Assembly: GCA_029212505.1 (NCBI GenBank)
Contig: JARGOS010000006.1
Location: forward strand, 1 to 64,000
DNA from: Legionellaceae bacterium
Lineage (GTDB): Bacteria; Pseudomonadota; Gammaproteobacteria; Legionellales; Legionellaceae
Length of the DNA: 64,000 nt
Direction: 5' to 3'
Within the stretch, counting starts at the first letter, position 1, and each line of letters starts with the position of its first letter. A program made the translations under genes and the position numbers. The notes below the pieces were generated by a model. It made no database searches. It saw only the letters and a list, made by a program, of their open reading frames with translations, and had not been told where the DNA came from. This document shows, piece by piece, positions 63,128 through 64,000 of this stretch.

Positions 63128-64000
63128 AGCTTCATAATCCAGGGATGAAGCTTCAATTTCATGAACAGATAATTCCCAATTATATTCATCACTGACATCA
63201 ATCAGTTCGTCGAGTAATTCATCCTGCGTTAGGCAATCTAAATCCAAATTTTTATTTTGAAAAAGTATGCGTTTAAACGGAAACATTTGATTGTAATTTG
63301 GGTTTTTTATGGCTTTCAAGATCGGTTCCATGGCGCGTGTTTCACCCCATGCGGCTTGAAAGAAACCCAAAGGTGTTACGCGATAGCTGCCGACGATACG
63401 CACAAGATTTAAAAAATAAAAGTCAAGTTCGTCATCATTCAAGACTGATTTATACGATACGTCTTCGATTAATTTATTGAGTAAGCGACCTTTTTCTCCT
63501 CCAAAACTTAGGTAGGGTATATAACTACTTGAATACTCATAGCGACTCAGCGAAGACATATGCTCAAGACATTGCTCCATCCACATTTTTAATGCTACGG
63601 TTTGTGCTTCATTGTTATTTTGCGAAGCATTCGAACGATCGTAAAACATCATGGTGCGATTGGGTGATTGATATAGGTGAGGCTCATCATCTTTATGCTC
63701 ATCATGGTCTAATGCATTGGGAGGTGGTAATGCAACAAAGCTTGGGTTATCGTCTGTGGTTTGCACCTCGGCATCATAATATTTAGGTTTGATGGTATGC
63801 ATGAGCACGGACATCATCCTACGCGCTCTCGATTTTTTAGCCATCTCTTCGGTAAATTGTGTTTCGCGCGTTTCGTAATGTCGTTTGTGACCACCTATTG
63901 CTTCATCGTTAATTGATAATAACGCGGTAATACCGGGTGATTTATCTTGAGGAAATAATTGAGTATAACTATGTTCAATATAACGTATTAACGATGCAAG
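63122..64000 (-). CDS. Hypothetical protein, partial (5' end beyond the window)
   Basis: The frame stays open from 63122 to the right edge without a stop, so the ATG at 63844 is probably internal; upstream codons read sensibly (for example HSYTQLFPQDKSPGITALLS and SINDEAIGGHKRHYETRE). Visible part ~292 aa: basic segment AKKSRARRMMSV, a disordered middle, and a helical C-terminal third with LLDELIDVSDEYNWELSV. Not recognised; no membrane segment. Could be another lineage-specific or effector protein. Confidence 0.65.
   Translation of the reverse strand, partial: LASLIRYIEHSYTQLFPQDKSPGITALLSINDEAIGGHKRHYETRETQFTEEMAKKSRARRMMSVLMHTIKPKYYDAEVQTTDDNPSFVALPPPNALDHDEHKDDEPHLYQSPNRTMMFYDRSNASQNNNEAQTVALKMWMEQCLEHMSSLSRYEYSSSYIPYLSFGGEKGRLLNKLIEDVSYKSVLNDDELDFYFLNLVRIVGSYRVTPLGFFQAAWGETRAMEPILKAIKNPNYNQMFPFKRILFQNKNLDLDCLTQDELLDELIDVSDEYNWELSVHEIEASSLDYEAS

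Overview
The window looks like a chromosomal segment of a host-associated gammaproteobacterium, probably of the Legionellales/Coxiella type. The housekeeping genes (yajC-secD-secF, zapD, sltY, rpe, nadE, dnaE, icd, clpS-clpA, folD) are gammaproteobacterial in kind. They are interleaved with long eukaryotic-like proteins: WD40, Armadillo, ankyrin, TKL-type kinases and PT-repeats. That mixture is typical of intracellular bacteria that deliver effectors to amoebae or other eukaryotes. No secretion-system gene is visible here, so 'effector' is an inference throughout.

Layout. 1-1.9 kb: the 3' end of an NRPS gene (condensation tail plus thioesterase) and an AurF/CmlI-like di-iron oxygenase. 2-11.4 kb (minus strand): a hypothetical protein, sltY, rpe, two small outer-membrane barrels, another hypothetical protein, a WD40 protein that closely resembles the APC/C co-activators Cdc20/Cdh1 (C-box, LDAP motif, C-terminal Ile-Arg), and nadE. 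11.6-17.4 kb: yajC-secD-secF, zapD, a DUF2147 protein, a universal stress protein, a decayed hicA with hicB, and a tiny Cys-rich lipoprotein. 17.6-22.1 kb: a peptide-type ABC importer (binding protein plus two permeases, no ATPase). 22.1-27.1 kb: a giant PT-repeat surface-type protein with 216-bp coding repeats.

27.3-39.1 kb: a RiPP cluster of lasso-peptide type. It has a 42-aa precursor, B2-type peptidase, HPr-kinase-like enzyme, sulfotransferase, PqqD-like recognition protein, ABC exporter, ATP-sulfurylase/APS-kinase fusion and nucleotidyltransferase, but no lasso cyclase in the window. The cluster is split by a 4.3-kb island (reverse transcriptase, hicAB, hipBA) bounded by about 120-bp direct repeats that duplicate the cluster's divergent promoter region.

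39.1-43.8 kb: an orphan HI0074-like protein, dnaE and a Bax-like glucosaminidase. 43.9-57.8 kb: an effector-like island with two unrecognised proteins, an endonuclease/exonuclease/phosphatase-fold protein, an ARM-ankyrin-TPR protein, an acidic coiled-coil protein, and a 1627-aa protein with an MLKL-like four-helix N-terminus, a degenerate kinase domain, ARM repeats and an intact TKL kinase domain. 58.1-64 kb: icd, clpS-clpA, folD and a partial gene leaving the right edge.

The strongest leads for something new are the Cdc20/Cdh1 look-alike, the MLKL-like kinase/ARM protein, and the sulfation-linked RiPP cluster with its unannotated precursor.
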